NCBI RefSeq assembly: GCF_001457475.1
Contig: NZ_LN831029.1
Span: 2,542,001 to 2,606,000 of the forward strand
DNA from: Achromobacter xylosoxidans
GTDB lineage: Bacteria; Pseudomonadota; Gammaproteobacteria; Burkholderiales; Burkholderiaceae_B
DNA: 64,000 bases
Reading direction: 5' to 3'
Both the position numbers and the translations under genes were made by a program. A model generated the notes under the pieces. It was not told the DNA's origin and did no database searches. It saw nothing but the letters and a program-made list of their open reading frames with translations. How positions within the stretch are numbered: the first letter of the stretch is position 1; every line of letters starts with the position of its first letter. Positions 43,953 through 56,640 of this stretch are shown here, one piece after another.

Positions 43953-45305
43953 ATGGGTATTCATGTCATCAAGATGCCCGACATCGGCGAAGGCATTGCC
44001 GAGGTCGAACTGGTAGGCTGGCACGTCAAGGTGGGCGACACCGTCGCCGAGGATCAGCCGCTGGCCGACGTCATGACCGACAAGGCCACGGTCGAGATCC
44101 CGTCGCCCGTGGTCGGCCGCGTGGTCGCGCTGGGCGGGGAAGTCGGCCAGGTGATGGCCGTGGGCGGCGAATTGATCCGCCTGGAAGTGGAAGGCGAAGG
44201 CAATGTCAAGGGCGAGGCGGCGGCGCAGCCGCCGCAGGCCGCCACTGCCGCGCCCGCGCCGGCGGCAAGCACGCCGGCACCGGCCAAGGCCGATAAGGCG
44301 CCGGCCGGCGGCGTTGCCGGCCAGATCGCCGCGTCGCTGCAACCTGCCGCCGCCGCGCCGCAAGCGCCATCCGCGCCGGCCAGCCGTCCGGCCGCCGCGC
44401 GCCAGTCGCCCGCCGCGGCCCGCCAACCCGGCGAGAAGCCGCTGGCCTCGCCGGCGGTGCGCAAGCGCGCCTGGGACCTGGGCATCGAGCTGCGCTACGT
44501 GCACGGCAGCGGCCCGGCCGGCCGCGTTATGCACGAGGACCTGGACGCCTATCTGCAAGGGCAGGGCGCGGTCACCGCCGCGCGCGGCCCGGCGTACGCC
44601 GAGCGCAACGACGAAGAGCAGGTGCCGGTGATCGGCCTGCGCCGCAAGATCGCGCAGAAGATGGCCGAGTCCAAGCGCCGCATTCCGCATTTCAGCTACG
44701 TGGAGGAAATCGACGTCACCGAGCTCGAGGACCTGCGCGCCAGCCTGAACGCGAAGTTCGGCGAGTCGCGCGGCAAGCTGACGCTGCTGCCGCTGCTGGC
44801 GCGCGCCATGGTGATCGCCCTGCGCGACTTCCCGCAGATCAACGCCCGCTATGACGACGAGGCCGGCCAGGTGACGCGCTATGGCGCGGTGCACATCGGC
44901 ATCGCCACGCAGAGCGACGGCGGCCTGATGGTGCCGGTGATGCGCCACGCCGAAACCCGCGACCTGTGGTCGATGGCGGCCGAGATCGGCCGGCTGGCGC
45001 AGGCGGTGCGCGCCGGCAGCGCCGGACGCGACGAGCTGTCCGGCTCGACCATCACCATCACCAGCCTGGGGCCGCTGGGCGGCATCGTCACCACGCCGGT
45101 CATCAACCATCCCGAGGTCGGCATCGTGGGCGTGAACCGCATCGTCGAGCGGCCGGCCTTCCGCAATGGCGCCGTGGTGGCGCGCAAACTGATGAACCTG
45201 TCGTCCTCGTTCGACCACCGCGTGGTCGACGGCATGGACGCGGCCCGCTTCATCCAGGCCGTGCGCGCGCTGCTGGAACAACCCGCGCTGCTTTTCGTGG
45301 AGTAA
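43953..45305 (+). CDS. bkdB: Branched-chain 2-oxoacid dehydrogenase E2 (dihydrolipoyl acyltransferase)
   Basis: 450 residues in the usual domain order. One lipoyl domain ([18 protein letters not shown], lipoylated Lys in DKA) is followed by an Ala/Pro-rich linker (about 95-165). Next come the peripheral-subunit binding domain ([31 protein letters not shown]) and the catalytic domain ending [20 protein letters not shown] with the His-x3-Asp-Gly active site. It transfers the acyl group from E1 to CoA. The gap to lpdV is two bases. Confidence 0.95.
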   Translation: MGIHVIKMPDIGEGIAEVELVGWHVKVGDTVAEDQPLADVMTDKATVEIPSPVVGRVVALGGEVGQVMAVGGELIRLEVEGEGNVKGEAAAQPPQAATAAPAPAASTPAPAKADKAPAGGVAGQIAASLQPAAAAPQAPSAPASRPAAARQSPAAARQPGEKPLASPAVRKRAWDLGIELRYVHGSGPAGRVMHEDLDAYLQGQGAVTAARGPAYAERNDEEQVPVIGLRRKIAQKMAESKRRIPHFSYVEEIDVTELEDLRASLNAKFGESRGKLTLLPLLARAMVIALRDFPQINARYDDEAGQVTRYGAVHIGIATQSDGGLMVPVMRHAETRDLWSMAAEIGRLAQAVRAGSAGRDELSGSTITITSLGPLGGIVTTPVINHPEVGIVGVNRIVERPAFRNGAVVARKLMNLSSSFDHRVVDGMDAARFIQAVRALLEQPALLFVE

Positions 45306-45307
45306 GC

Positions 45308-46711
45308 ATGAGCCAGACTACCAAGACGACAACCCTGCTGGTGATCGGCGGCGGGCCTGGCGGCTACGTGGCCGCGATCCGCGCCGGGCAACTGGGCGTG
45401 CCCACCATCCTGGTCGAGGGCGACCGGCTGGGCGGCACCTGCCTGAACATCGGCTGCATTCCATCCAAGGCGCTGATCCACGCGGCCGAGGAATTCGACA
45501 AGGCGCGGCACTACGCCGGCCAGTCGGCGCTGGGCATCTCGGTGTCGGCGCCCGCCATCGACATTGGCCGCACGGTGGCCTGGAAGGACGGCATCGTCGG
45601 CAAGCTGACCGGCGGCGTCGGCGCGCTGCTCAAGAAGAACGGCGTGCAGGTGGTGCAGGGCTGGGCCAGCCTGCTGGACGGCAAGACCGTCGAGGTCGAG
45701 AGCGCCGACGGCAGCCGCCAGCGCATCCAGTGCGAGCACCTGCTGCTGGCGGCCGGGTCCGAACCGACGCCGCTGCCTTCGGTGCCGTTCGGCGGCATGG
45801 TGGTGTCCTCGACCGAGGCGCTGTCGCCGGCCGACATCCCGAAGAAGCTGGTGGTGGTGGGCGGCGGCTATATCGGCCTGGAGCTGGGCACGGTGTACCG
45901 CAAGCTGGGCGCCGAGGTGGCCGTGGTCGAGGCGCAGGATCGCATCCTGCCGACCTATGACGCCGAGCTGACCAAGCCGGTGGCCGCGGCCCTCGCCAAG
46001 CTGGGCGTCGAACTGCACCTGGGCCGCAAGGTGCTGGGGCTGAATGGCGCTGGCACGGCGGTGCGGATCCAGGACGCCAGCGGCGCCGAGACCGCGCTGC
46101 CCGCCGACCGGGTGCTGATCGCCGTTGGCCGGCGTCCGCGCACGCAGGGCTGGGGCCTGGAAAACCTGCAACTGGACCGCAAGGGCAACGCGCTGCGCAT
46201 CGACGACCAGTGCCGCACTTCCATGCGCGACGTCTGGGCCATCGGCGACATCGCCGGCGAACCGATGCTGGCGCACCGCGCCATGGCGCAGGGCGAGATG
46301 GTGGCCGAGCTGGTGGCGGGCAAGCGCCGCCACTTCCAGCCGGCCGCGATCCCGGCGGTGTGCTTCACCGACCCCGAAGTCGTGGTGGCCGGCCTGTCGC
46401 CGGCCGAGGCCGAAGCGGCCGGGCTGGACTGCCTGGCGGCCTCGTTCCCGTTCGCCGCCAATGGCCGCGCCATGACGCTGGAATCCACCGACGGTTTCGT
46501 GCGGGTGGTGGCGCGCCGCGACAACCACCTGATCGTGGGTTGGCAGGCGGTGGGGCGCGGGGTGTCGGAACTGTCGACGGCGTTCGGCCAATCGCTCGAA
46601 ATGGGCGCGACGCTGGAGGACGTGGCGGGCACGATCCACGCCCATCCGACCCTGGGCGAAGCGGTGCAGGAAGCCGCGCTCAAGGCGCTGGGGCACGCGC
46701 TGCACATCTAG
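45308..46711 (+). CDS. lpdV: Dihydrolipoyl dehydrogenase (E3) of the bkd complex
   Basis: 467 residues from ATG 45308. The FAD motif [19 protein letters not shown] is followed by the redox-active disulfide [18 protein letters not shown] and the NAD motif [20 protein letters not shown]. The dimerisation domain ends with [20 protein letters not shown], giving the catalytic His-Glu. It reoxidises the lipoyl groups of E2. It ends the bkd operon and is followed by a strong terminator. Confidence 0.95.
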   Translation: MSQTTKTTTLLVIGGGPGGYVAAIRAGQLGVPTILVEGDRLGGTCLNIGCIPSKALIHAAEEFDKARHYAGQSALGISVSAPAIDIGRTVAWKDGIVGKLTGGVGALLKKNGVQVVQGWASLLDGKTVEVESADGSRQRIQCEHLLLAAGSEPTPLPSVPFGGMVVSSTEALSPADIPKKLVVVGGGYIGLELGTVYRKLGAEVAVVEAQDRILPTYDAELTKPVAAALAKLGVELHLGRKVLGLNGAGTAVRIQDASGAETALPADRVLIAVGRRPRTQGWGLENLQLDRKGNALRIDDQCRTSMRDVWAIGDIAGEPMLAHRAMAQGEMVAELVAGKRRHFQPAAIPAVCFTDPEVVVAGLSPAEAEAAGLDCLAASFPFAANGRAMTLESTDGFVRVVARRDNHLIVGWQAVGRGVSELSTAFGQSLEMGATLEDVAGTIHAHPTLGEAVQEAALKALGHALHI

Positions 46712-46731
46712 AAGCTGTCGTGGTGTATCCG

Positions 46732-46773
46732 AAGCCGTGGTGGTGGGCATCCTGCCCGCCGCCGCGGCTTTTT
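46732..46773 (+). terminator. Intrinsic terminator of the bkd operon
   Basis: An 18-base arm at 46732-46749 pairs with 46753-46770 with three G-U pairs and no mismatch, around a three-base loop. The right arm ends in a run of five T (46769-46773). It lies 20 bases after the lpdV stop. Confidence 0.9.
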
Positions 46774-46885
46774 CCTGTGTGGGCCCGTTTGCCGGACGGC
46801 ATGGGTTGCCCGTGATGCGTGCAGGACACGCGGCGCGGCACGCGCGTTCAAGGCAACAGGCCTTGAACGCCCGCGTTCGTGCTCG

Positions 46886-48955
46886 CTAGCGGCGCGCGTC
46901 GATGTAGGGCCGCGCCTGCAGGATGATGATCTTGTCGCCGACCACCGCCCATTCGATGTCCTGGTCGACCTTGCCCAGGCGTTGCTTGACCTGCCGGCCC
47001 ACGGCCGCCAGCCGCGCCACCAGCGCGTCGTTCAGCACCTGGCGCGCGTCCGGCGCGATCGGCACTTCGCGCACGCCGCCGCCGGCGTCCGCCACCAATT
47101 GCGTGTCCTCGGCCGAGCGGCTCAGCACCTGCACCGCCTTGGACCAGCTCGAATACATCACCTGCTCGGCCTGACGCTTGCCTTCCACCACCTTGATGCC
47201 CAGGCCGCGCTTGGCCGAGATGTAGGTCACGTAGCGGCGGCTGGCGTCGAACGGATCGCGCGTGATCATGACGCCGGAGCTGTCGGACGGCGCCGCCAAT
47301 TGCACCAGCACGGCCATCACCACCGCGTCCTGGGGAATGCCGGCCGCGCGCCGCGCTTCGTAGGCGTCGAAGTTGTAGACCGAGGCCCATACGGTCTGCA
47401 CCGCCTTGGCCAAGGCGTCGGGCTGGGTGACGTTGGGCACGGTTGTGTACAGCCCGGCGCCGCTGAAGCCGGGCAGGTCCTCGGAGTTGGACGAGCTGCG
47501 CACGAACACGCCCGTGCCCTTCAGGCGCGATTGCCACAGCGCGCGCCAGGATTCGGCCTGCGCCGGGTCGACGGCGGCTTGCATGATGTCCTGGCGCAGG
47601 GCGGCCAGTTCCTTGCGCCGCACCTCGGCGTCGGCGATGAAGTCCGGGCGCTGTTCCAGCGCGGCCATGCGCTGCGCCACATTCAGCCGCTTCATGAACG
47701 CGGCGTACTGGGCGAACGGGATGCAGAAGCCGTCGGGCACGCTGGCGGCCGGCGGCAATGCGGACCGGAGCGCGCCCAGGTTGGCGGCCTTGACGCCGCA
47801 ATGGCGGCTGTCGCGCACGGCCAGGGCATCCAGCGGCTTGAGCGCCTGCACGCTCAGGTCGGGCTTGGGCAGTTGCGCGCGCGGCTTGGGCGGCGTGGCC
47901 GGCGGTTGGCTGGCGGGCCTGTCGCTGGGCCGCACCTGGTAGTCGTTGCCGCTGACGGTCAAGGTGACCCATTGGCCGTCGTACTGGCGCAGCGCGGTGG
48001 TGGCGTCGCGCACGTAGGCGTTGGGAATGCCCCAGCCCTTGGCCAGCAGGTTGACGTGCGACAGCAGAGTGGACGGCCGCTGCGTGATCAGGCCGGCCAC
48101 GGGCGGGATGGCGATCGGCACCTCGTCCAGCACCACGATGTCGTCGCGCTGGAGGTCGGGCGTGGCCTCGATCGAGGCGACGATGCGCAGCCGGCCCTGC
48201 GCGCTGCCGGGATTCAGCGGCAGGAAGGCCTGTTCGCGCAGCAGGGCTTCCTGGGTCACGAAGGTCAGGCCGGCCGTGGTGGCGGCCTGTTCGTGCAGGG
48301 TCGAGTTGGTCTTGAAGCGGACCGGGGCGTAAAAGCTCTTGGCGACCACCTCGTCGGCCAGCTTCAACAGCTCGGGGGTGAGGCGGTCGCCTTCCCAGAA
48401 TTCATAGGTATATCCCGGCAGGTTACGCTGCCAGCTGAGGGTGCCGAACAGCAGGCGGCGGTTGGGGTCCTTGTACTGCGCGATCAGCACGGCCTTGTCC
48501 TTGCCGGGCAGCAGGCGCCGCTCGCGCGCGAAGGTCTCGTGCAGGCCGTAGCGCGGCGTGTCCAGGTAATGGATGCGATTGCCGCGCTGGCGGTCGATCA
48601 CGAACAGTACGTGCGGGATTTCCAGCGGCGTGCCGGCGTTGTAGACCCGGGCCAGCTGGCGGAACGCGGCTTCGTTTTCGACCCGGGCCATGAAGGCCGG
48701 GCCGCCGCGTCGCGCATCCTCGGCCTTGCGCGCCGCGATCTCCTCGGGGGTGAGCGGCCGGGGGGGCTTGAGGGGTTCGATGACGTTGTTTTCGTACGGC
48801 GACGGCTTGCGCGCCGTCTGCGCCTGGGCGGCGGGGAGGGCGGCAAGCGCCAGCAGGCAGGCGGCCGTCAGGATGGCTGGACGGGACAGGGGCGGCGGAA
48901 ACCAGGACGCGCGCAGGGCTGGCATGGGGGAGGGGCTGAGTGGAAAAGCGCCCAT
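46886..48955 (-). CDS. Exported GWD-like dikinase: phosphohistidine-like motif then PPDK/PEPS ATP-grasp region
   Basis: 689 residues from ATG 48955 (48958 and 48925 are alternatives). A signal peptide ends around residue 45 (ACLLALAALPAAQA). The middle has LLSHVNLLAKGWGIPNAY with His300, resembling the swivelling phosphohistidine motif of PEP-utilising enzymes. After it comes the pyruvate phosphate dikinase-type ATP-grasp region: HCGVKAANLGAL (about 385-396), VFVRSSSNSEDLPGFSGAGL (483-502), GVMITRDPF and DIEWAVVGDKIIILQARPY near the end. His domain before ATP-binding domain is the order of plant alpha-glucan water dikinases, opposite to PEP synthase. The substrate, and a source of ATP outside the cytoplasm, are unclear. 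Confidence 0.75.
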   Translation of the reverse strand: MGAFPLSPSPMPALRASWFPPPLSRPAILTAACLLALAALPAAQAQTARKPSPYENNVIEPLKPPRPLTPEEIAARKAEDARRGGPAFMARVENEAAFRQLARVYNAGTPLEIPHVLFVIDRQRGNRIHYLDTPRYGLHETFARERRLLPGKDKAVLIAQYKDPNRRLLFGTLSWQRNLPGYTYEFWEGDRLTPELLKLADEVVAKSFYAPVRFKTNSTLHEQAATTAGLTFVTQEALLREQAFLPLNPGSAQGRLRIVASIEATPDLQRDDIVVLDEVPIAIPPVAGLITQRPSTLLSHVNLLAKGWGIPNAYVRDATTALRQYDGQWVTLTVSGNDYQVRPSDRPASQPPATPPKPRAQLPKPDLSVQALKPLDALAVRDSRHCGVKAANLGALRSALPPAASVPDGFCIPFAQYAAFMKRLNVAQRMAALEQRPDFIADAEVRRKELAALRQDIMQAAVDPAQAESWRALWQSRLKGTGVFVRSSSNSEDLPGFSGAGLYTTVPNVTQPDALAKAVQTVWASVYNFDAYEARRAAGIPQDAVVMAVLVQLAAPSDSSGVMITRDPFDASRRYVTYISAKRGLGIKVVEGKRQAEQVMYSSWSKAVQVLSRSAEDTQLVADAGGGVREVPIAPDARQVLNDALVARLAAVGRQVKQRLGKVDQDIEWAVVGDKIIILQARPYIDARR

Positions 48956-49049
48956 CATAGCGAACCCGTCCCCGCCGCTCGTGCGAGATCGGAAACGAGG
49001 AATGACACGCCGTGACAGGTCATTTGCGTAGCGTGGCCACAAAAGAAAA

Positions 49050-49071
49050 CGGCCCCGGAAATCCGGGGCCG
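49050..49071 (-). terminator. Intrinsic terminator of argH
   Basis: CGGCCCCGGA, loop AA, TCCGGGGCCG forms a perfect 10-bp stem. On the minus strand it is followed by TTTTCTTTT. It lies 28 bases after the argH stop. Confidence 0.88.
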
Positions 49072-49099
49072 CCTGTTTTAGAGCAAGGGAACCGCGGGC

Positions 49100-50521
49100 T
49101 TACTGCGCCGCCGTCTCCTGCAGCACGCGGCGGGCTTCCTCGGCCACGCGCTCGGGGGCGGTGCCGCCCACGTGCTTGCGCGCGGCCACCGAGCCTTCCA
49201 GCGTCAGCACCTGGTGCACGTCGTCGCCGATGGTCGGGTGATAGGCCTTGAGCTCATCCAGCGACAGGTCGGCCAGGTCGCAGCCGCGCTGTTCGCAGTC
49301 GCGCACGGCGTGGGCCACCACTTCGTGGGCGTCGCGGAACGGCACGCCGCGCTTGACCAGGTAGTCGGCCAGGTCGGTGGCGGTGGCGAAGCCCTGCAGC
49401 GCGGCGGCGCGCATGTTGTCGGCCTTGACCTTGATGCCGGCGGCCATGTCGGCGAAGATCGTCAGCGTGTCGCGCACGGTGTCGACGGTGTCGAACAGGC
49501 CTTCCTTGTCTTCCTGGTTGTCCTTGTTGTAGGCCAGGGGCTGGCCCTTCATCAGGGTCAGCAGGGCGACCAGGTTGCCGTTGACGCGGCCGGTCTTGCC
49601 CCGCGCCAGTTCGGGCACGTCGGGGTTCTTCTTCTGCGGCATGATCGAGCTGCCGGTGCAGAAGCGGTCGGCCAGGTCGATGAAGCCGACGCGCGGGCTC
49701 ATCCACAGCACCAGTTCTTCGGACAGGCGCGAGACGTGCGTCATGATGAGCGCGCCGGCGGCGCAGAACTCGATGGCGAAGTCGCGGTCGGAGACGGCGT
49801 CGAGCGAGTTGCGGCAGACGCCGTCAAAGCCCAGCGTCTTGGCGACGCGTTCGCGGTCGATCGGGAACGAGGTGCCGGCCAGGGCGGCGGCGCCCAGCGG
49901 CAGGCGGTTGACGCGGCGGCGGCAGTCGGCCAGGCGCTCGGCGTCGCGGCCGAACATCTCGGCGTAGGCCAGCAGGTGGTGGCCGAACGTGACGGGCTGG
50001 GCCACCTGCAGGTGGGTGAAGCCCGGCATGATGGTGGCGGCGTTGTCCAGCGCCACCGTGGCCAGCGCGTGGCGCAGCTGGCGCAGCAGGTCGATCAGGG
50101 TGTCGATTTCGCCGCGCAGCCACAGGCGGATGTCGGTGGCCACCTGGTCGTTGCGCGAACGGCCGGTGTGCAGGCGCTTGCCGGCATCGCCGACCAGCTC
50201 GACCAGGCGCTTCTCGATGTTCAGGTGCACGTCTTCGAGGTCGAGCAGCCACTGGAAGCTGCCGGCGTCGATTTCCGACAGGATCTGGGTCATGCCGCGC
50301 TGGATGTCGGCCAGGTCCTGGGCGCCGATGATGCCCTGGGCCGCCAGCATGTCGGCGTGCGCCAGCGAACCCTGGATGTCGACGCGCGCCAGGCGCTTGT
50401 CGAAGTCCACGGACGCCGTGTAGCGTTTGACGAGTTCGGAAACCGGTTCCGAGAACCGGGCGGACCAGGCCTGCGCCTTGTTGGCGAACTGGTTTTGATC
50501 GGGGGAGGGAGTGTTTGCCAT
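49100..50521 (-). CDS. argH: Argininosuccinate lyase
   Basis: 473 residues from ATG 50521. It cleaves argininosuccinate to arginine and fumarate, the last step of arginine synthesis. Family features are the N-terminal [40 protein letters not shown], the catalytic-loop signature [20 protein letters not shown] and [20 protein letters not shown]. The length is normal. It is a single-gene unit with its own terminator, divergent from the MscS gene. Confidence 0.96.
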   Translation of the reverse strand: MANTPSPDQNQFANKAQAWSARFSEPVSELVKRYTASVDFDKRLARVDIQGSLAHADMLAAQGIIGAQDLADIQRGMTQILSEIDAGSFQWLLDLEDVHLNIEKRLVELVGDAGKRLHTGRSRNDQVATDIRLWLRGEIDTLIDLLRQLRHALATVALDNAATIMPGFTHLQVAQPVTFGHHLLAYAEMFGRDAERLADCRRRVNRLPLGAAALAGTSFPIDRERVAKTLGFDGVCRNSLDAVSDRDFAIEFCAAGALIMTHVSRLSEELVLWMSPRVGFIDLADRFCTGSSIMPQKKNPDVPELARGKTGRVNGNLVALLTLMKGQPLAYNKDNQEDKEGLFDTVDTVRDTLTIFADMAAGIKVKADNMRAAALQGFATATDLADYLVKRGVPFRDAHEVVAHAVRDCEQRGCDLADLSLDELKAYHPTIGDDVHQVLTLEGSVAARKHVGGTAPERVAEEARRVLQETAAQ

Positions 50522-50724
50522 GATGGCGGGGATTATAGGGCCTGCCCCGGGCGGCTGACGAATCCCGGCGCCACGGGCCGCGCCTGCCGTTGTTGCGGCT
50601 GGAAACCTGCGCCGGCGCGAGTTGTCGGATAATTCAGGGTCATATCCGGTCGCGGCGGGCTCCGTACGCCCCGGATGCCGGATGACGCCATCCCCCCACG
50701 TTGTTAGAAGAGAGCACACGACCT

Positions 50725-52062
50725 ATGCCCATGGAATGGGAACAGCTGGCCACCGAACTCGATACCTATATGCCGCACCAGCCGTGGGCGCAAACGCTGG
50801 TCGGCATCGGCGTGCTGATCCTGACGGCGTTGTTCGTCCAGTGGGTGGTCGCGCGGGTGGTGCTGCTGCTGGCGCACCGGCTGCTGGTGGTCAGCGGCCA
50901 CGAAGACTGGGACAAGGCCCTGCAGCGCCGCCGCGCCTACCAGAACCTGTGGTACGCGGTGCCGTTCGCGGTAGTGTCGGTGGGCATCGACCTGGTGCCG
51001 CACGTCGAGAAGGCCGTCACGCTGGTCGGGCGGCTGGCCCACGCCGGCGCCTGGATCTGCGTGTTCGTGGCGTTTTCCGGGGTGCTGAGCGCCTGGCAGG
51101 ACACCTATTCGGCCACCACCCGGGCGCAGACGCGCTCGATCAAGGGCTATATCCAGATCAGCAAGCTGATCCTGATGGCGGTGTGCACCGTGTTGGTGCT
51201 GTCGATCCTGATCGACCGCTCGCCGCTGTGGATGATCTCCGGCCTGGGCGCGCTGTCGGCGGTGCTGCTGCTGGTGTTCAAGGACACGCTGCTGTCGCTG
51301 GTGGCCAGCACCCAGCTCACCAGCAACGACATGCTGCGCATCGGCGACTGGATCGAGATGCCGCAGTCCAACGCCGACGGCTTCGTCAAGGACATCGCCC
51401 TGCATACGGTCAAGGTGCAGAACTGGGACAACACCGTCACCACGGTGCCGACCTACAAGCTGTTCTCGGAAAGCTACCGCAACTACCGCCACATGTTCGA
51501 ATCGGGCGGCCGGCGCATCAAGCGCACCCTGCGCATCGACGCCAGCAGCGTGCGCTTTCTGACCGACGACGAGGCCCAGCGGCTGATGCGCTTCCGGCTG
51601 CTGCACGACTACCTGCGGGTCAAGACCCAGGACATCGCCCAGGCCAACCAGACCATGGGCGAGCTGGCCAGCGTGCCGGCCAACCGTCGCCGCCTGACCA
51701 ACATTGGCACCTTCCGCGCCTACGGCCTGGCCTACCTGAAGCAGAACCCCGAGGTGCGCCAGGACATGGCGATGATGGTGCGCATGATGGAACCCACCGC
51801 CGACGGCATCCCGGTCGAGGTCTATTGCTTCACCGCCGTCACCGCCTGGGTCGAGTACGAGCGCATCCAGGGCGACATCTTCGACCATCTGCTGGCGATC
51901 CTGCCGGAACTGGGCCTGCGGCTGTACCAGCAGCCGTCTGGGGCGGACATCGGCGCCATGGGCAGCTACCTGCGCGAGGGCGCCATCCAGGCGGCGCTGG
52001 CGGCCGAAGGCGCGCATCACCGGGCCGATCCGGAGCGCCTGGCACCGCCGTCCGGCGCATGA
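50725..52062 (+). CDS. Mechanosensitive channel, MscS family (YbdG-type)
   Basis: 445 residues from ATG 50725 (50731 is also possible; a TTG at 50701 is unlikely). Four or five hydrophobic segments precede the pore helix and beta domain: LGALSAVLLLVFKDTLLSLV, then DWIEMPQSNADGFVKDIALH and NWDNTVTTVPTYKLFSESYR, typical of the YbdG/YnaI group. The C-terminal cytoplasmic cage follows. It relieves turgor on hypoosmotic shock. It is a single gene between argH (divergent) and nadE. Confidence 0.9.
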   Translation: MPMEWEQLATELDTYMPHQPWAQTLVGIGVLILTALFVQWVVARVVLLLAHRLLVVSGHEDWDKALQRRRAYQNLWYAVPFAVVSVGIDLVPHVEKAVTLVGRLAHAGAWICVFVAFSGVLSAWQDTYSATTRAQTRSIKGYIQISKLILMAVCTVLVLSILIDRSPLWMISGLGALSAVLLLVFKDTLLSLVASTQLTSNDMLRIGDWIEMPQSNADGFVKDIALHTVKVQNWDNTVTTVPTYKLFSESYRNYRHMFESGGRRIKRTLRIDASSVRFLTDDEAQRLMRFRLLHDYLRVKTQDIAQANQTMGELASVPANRRRLTNIGTFRAYGLAYLKQNPEVRQDMAMMVRMMEPTADGIPVEVYCFTAVTAWVEYERIQGDIFDHLLAILPELGLRLYQQPSGADIGAMGSYLREGAIQAALAAEGAHHRADPERLAPPSGA

Positions 52063-52146
52063 CGCCGTGAGATAATCGCCCGGTAGGATTCCCAGGGCCT
52101 GCAGCAGGCCCGTTTCGTGCAGTTCCGTATCAAGGCGCCCCAGGCG

Positions 52147-54698
<2,552 letters not shown>

Positions 54699-54728
54699 AT
54701 TTGCGCTGGGTTTGCTCGGGTTGACTGT

Positions 54729-54762
54729 CGGGGGGATCGTTATGGTCTCCCCGAAGTTTTTT
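54729..54762 (+). terminator. Intrinsic terminator of glnB
   Basis: CGGGGGGA (54729-54736) pairs with TCTCCCCG (54746-54753), one G-U pair, nine-base loop, then AAG and six T. Confidence 0.85.
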
Positions 54763-54786
54763 GGGCAGGTGTTGTGTTCTTGGGCC

Positions 54787-54949
54787 GCCCGGCGCGCTGA
54801 CGCGACGGGTGCGGGCGCCAACGATTGCGGTCCGGAGCGTTCGCTCCGGACTGCCCCTTCGTCATCTTCGTTGTCGCCTGCGGCGACTGCCTTCAGATTC
54901 CCTCGGGCGCATCGACGGCGCCCGCACCCGTCACGCCAGCGCGCCGGGC
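54787..54949. repeat. Long inverted repeat (31/33) enclosing two smaller hairpins
   Basis: The arm at 54787-54819 matches the complement of 54917-54949 at 31 of 33 bases. Inside lie a 13-bp hairpin with a two-base loop (54827-54854, core GTCCGGAGCG) and a 6-bp hairpin GTCGCC-TGC-GGCGAC (54873-54887). The whole would fold as a three-armed or cruciform structure. The roughly 560-base gap between the convergent glnB and gspF has no gene. It may be a dispersed intergenic repeat or a structured RNA. Confidence 0.65.
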
Positions 54950-55010
54950 TCGCACCTTTGAGAAATGAAGCGCTGCTGCGGCGGCTGCCTGCGGAGGACT
55001 TGCGGGGCCC

Positions 55011-55044
55011 GCCCGAGACGGCCGCGCGGGCGGCCGCCTCGGGC
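55011..55044. repeat. Second strong hairpin in the glnB-gspF gap
   Basis: GCCCGAGACGGCCGC (55011-55025) pairs with 55030-55044 over 15 positions with one mismatch around the loop GCGG. There is no T run, so it is not a simple terminator. Confidence 0.5.
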
Positions 55045-55261
55045 ATACGCGGTGGCAGGCGTCGACCGGTGTCGCTTCGCGCTGGGGTAGAGAGGGGGAG
55101 TGGCTGCGGCCTTGACTGGCGGCGTCTTTGATGCGCGTTTTGCCTGATGGTTTGCGTGTTGTTCGTCGTGAATGTTTAGCGGTTGGTCGCCGCCCCTGTT
55201 GGCGTCCGTCATCGACTCTCCGAGGCCCGCGGGTGGACGCGGGCCTTTTCCTTTTGTGCGT

Positions 55262-56467
55262 CTAGCGGATCAGCTGGTTCATTTCCAGGATCGGCATCAT
55301 CACGGCCAGCACGATCAGCAGGACGAAGCCGCCCATCAGCAGGATGAGAGCGGGTTCGAGCAGGGCGGTCATGGCCATGGCGCGGCGTTCGAGGTCGCGG
55401 GACAGGTTCTGGGCGCCGCGGTCCAGCAATTCGGGGAGCTGGCCGGTCTTTTCGCCGCTGGCGATGAGGTGGATGAGGAGCGAGGGGAAGGCTTTCTGCG
55501 CGGCCAGCGAGGCCGATAGCGAGGCGCCTTCGCGCACGCGGGCCGCGGCTTCGTCGACGGCGCCGCGCAGGACGTCGTTGCCGAGGGTGCGGCGGGCGGC
55601 TTCGAGGGCGGTGAGCAGGGCGACGCCGCTGCCGCAGAGGATGGCCAGGGTCGAGGCGAAGCGGGCGGCGTTGACGCCGAGGACGAAGCGGCCGGCCAGG
55701 GGCAGGCGCAGGACGCGGGCGTGCCAGGCGCGGCGGGCGGCGGGCACGCGCAGGGAGTAACGCCACAGCACGATGGCCAGCGCGATGACGGCGCCGGTGG
55801 TCAGGCCCCATTCGCGCACGTAGTCGGACAGCGCCAGCATGATGCGGGTCAGCAGCGGCAGCTGCTGCTTGGCGTGGTTGAAGGCGGACACCACCTGCGG
55901 CACCACGTAGCCCAGCAGGAAGACCACGATGATGACGGAGACGCAGGCGACCACGGCGGGGTAGATGAACGCCGTCATGACTTTGCTGCGCAGCGTATTG
56001 CGTTCCTCGATGTAGTCGGCCAGTTTTTCCATGACCTGCGCCAGGTCGCCGGATTCCTCGCCGGCGCCGATCAGGGCGCGGTAGATCTCGGGGAAGTCGC
56101 GCGGACGCGAGGCCAGCGCGGTGGACAGGCGATGGCCGGCGCGCACATCGTCGCGCACGCCTTCGAGCGTGGCGGCGATGTGCTTTTTCTCGGCCTGTTC
56201 GAGCGTGGCGCCGAGCGCGGCGTCCAGCGGCAGGCGGGCGGCGAGCAGGCTGGCGAGCTGGCGCGTGAGCCAGGCCAGGTCGGCGTCGGACAGGCGCGTG
56301 CGCAGGGCGGCGCCCAGGCCTTCGGCGCGCGCGGCGGGAGAGGTCGACAGGGGCAGCAGGCCGCGGCCGCGCAGCTGGTTGCGGGCGCCGCGCTCGCTGT
56401 CGGCGTCGATCGTGCCGTGCACGATTTTGCCGAGCGCGTCAGTCGCTTCGTAACGAAAGGATGGCAT
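55262..56467 (-). CDS. gspF: Type II secretion inner-membrane protein GspF
   Basis: 401 residues, the normal GspF length. It begins MPSFRYEATDALGKIVHGTI and contains two T2SF domains, with FPEIYRALIGAGEESGDLAQ and the repeat FPSLLIHLIASGEKTGQLPE, plus hydrophobic segments near residues 170-190, 225-240 and 370-395. It anchors GspE and the pseudopilus assembly platform. Unusually it is transcribed opposite to gspD-gspE and directly divergent from gspD. Confidence 0.94.
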   Translation of the reverse strand: MPSFRYEATDALGKIVHGTIDADSERGARNQLRGRGLLPLSTSPAARAEGLGAALRTRLSDADLAWLTRQLASLLAARLPLDAALGATLEQAEKKHIAATLEGVRDDVRAGHRLSTALASRPRDFPEIYRALIGAGEESGDLAQVMEKLADYIEERNTLRSKVMTAFIYPAVVACVSVIIVVFLLGYVVPQVVSAFNHAKQQLPLLTRIMLALSDYVREWGLTTGAVIALAIVLWRYSLRVPAARRAWHARVLRLPLAGRFVLGVNAARFASTLAILCGSGVALLTALEAARRTLGNDVLRGAVDEAAARVREGASLSASLAAQKAFPSLLIHLIASGEKTGQLPELLDRGAQNLSRDLERRAMAMTALLEPALILLMGGFVLLIVLAVMMPILEMNQLIR

Positions 56468-56640
56468 GGTGGGAGGTGGTTCGGGCCCCGCGCCGATCGG
56501 CGCAAAGGCCCGTAAATCAAGGCTTTGCAGCCCGTCACCTTGCCTTTGGATTATGACCGTAGTGTTGCAGTGTCACCCCGTATACTCCGACGCGCTTTCA
56601 CGTTTTTTCACACGACTTCACGTCTCAGGCACATCCCGTC

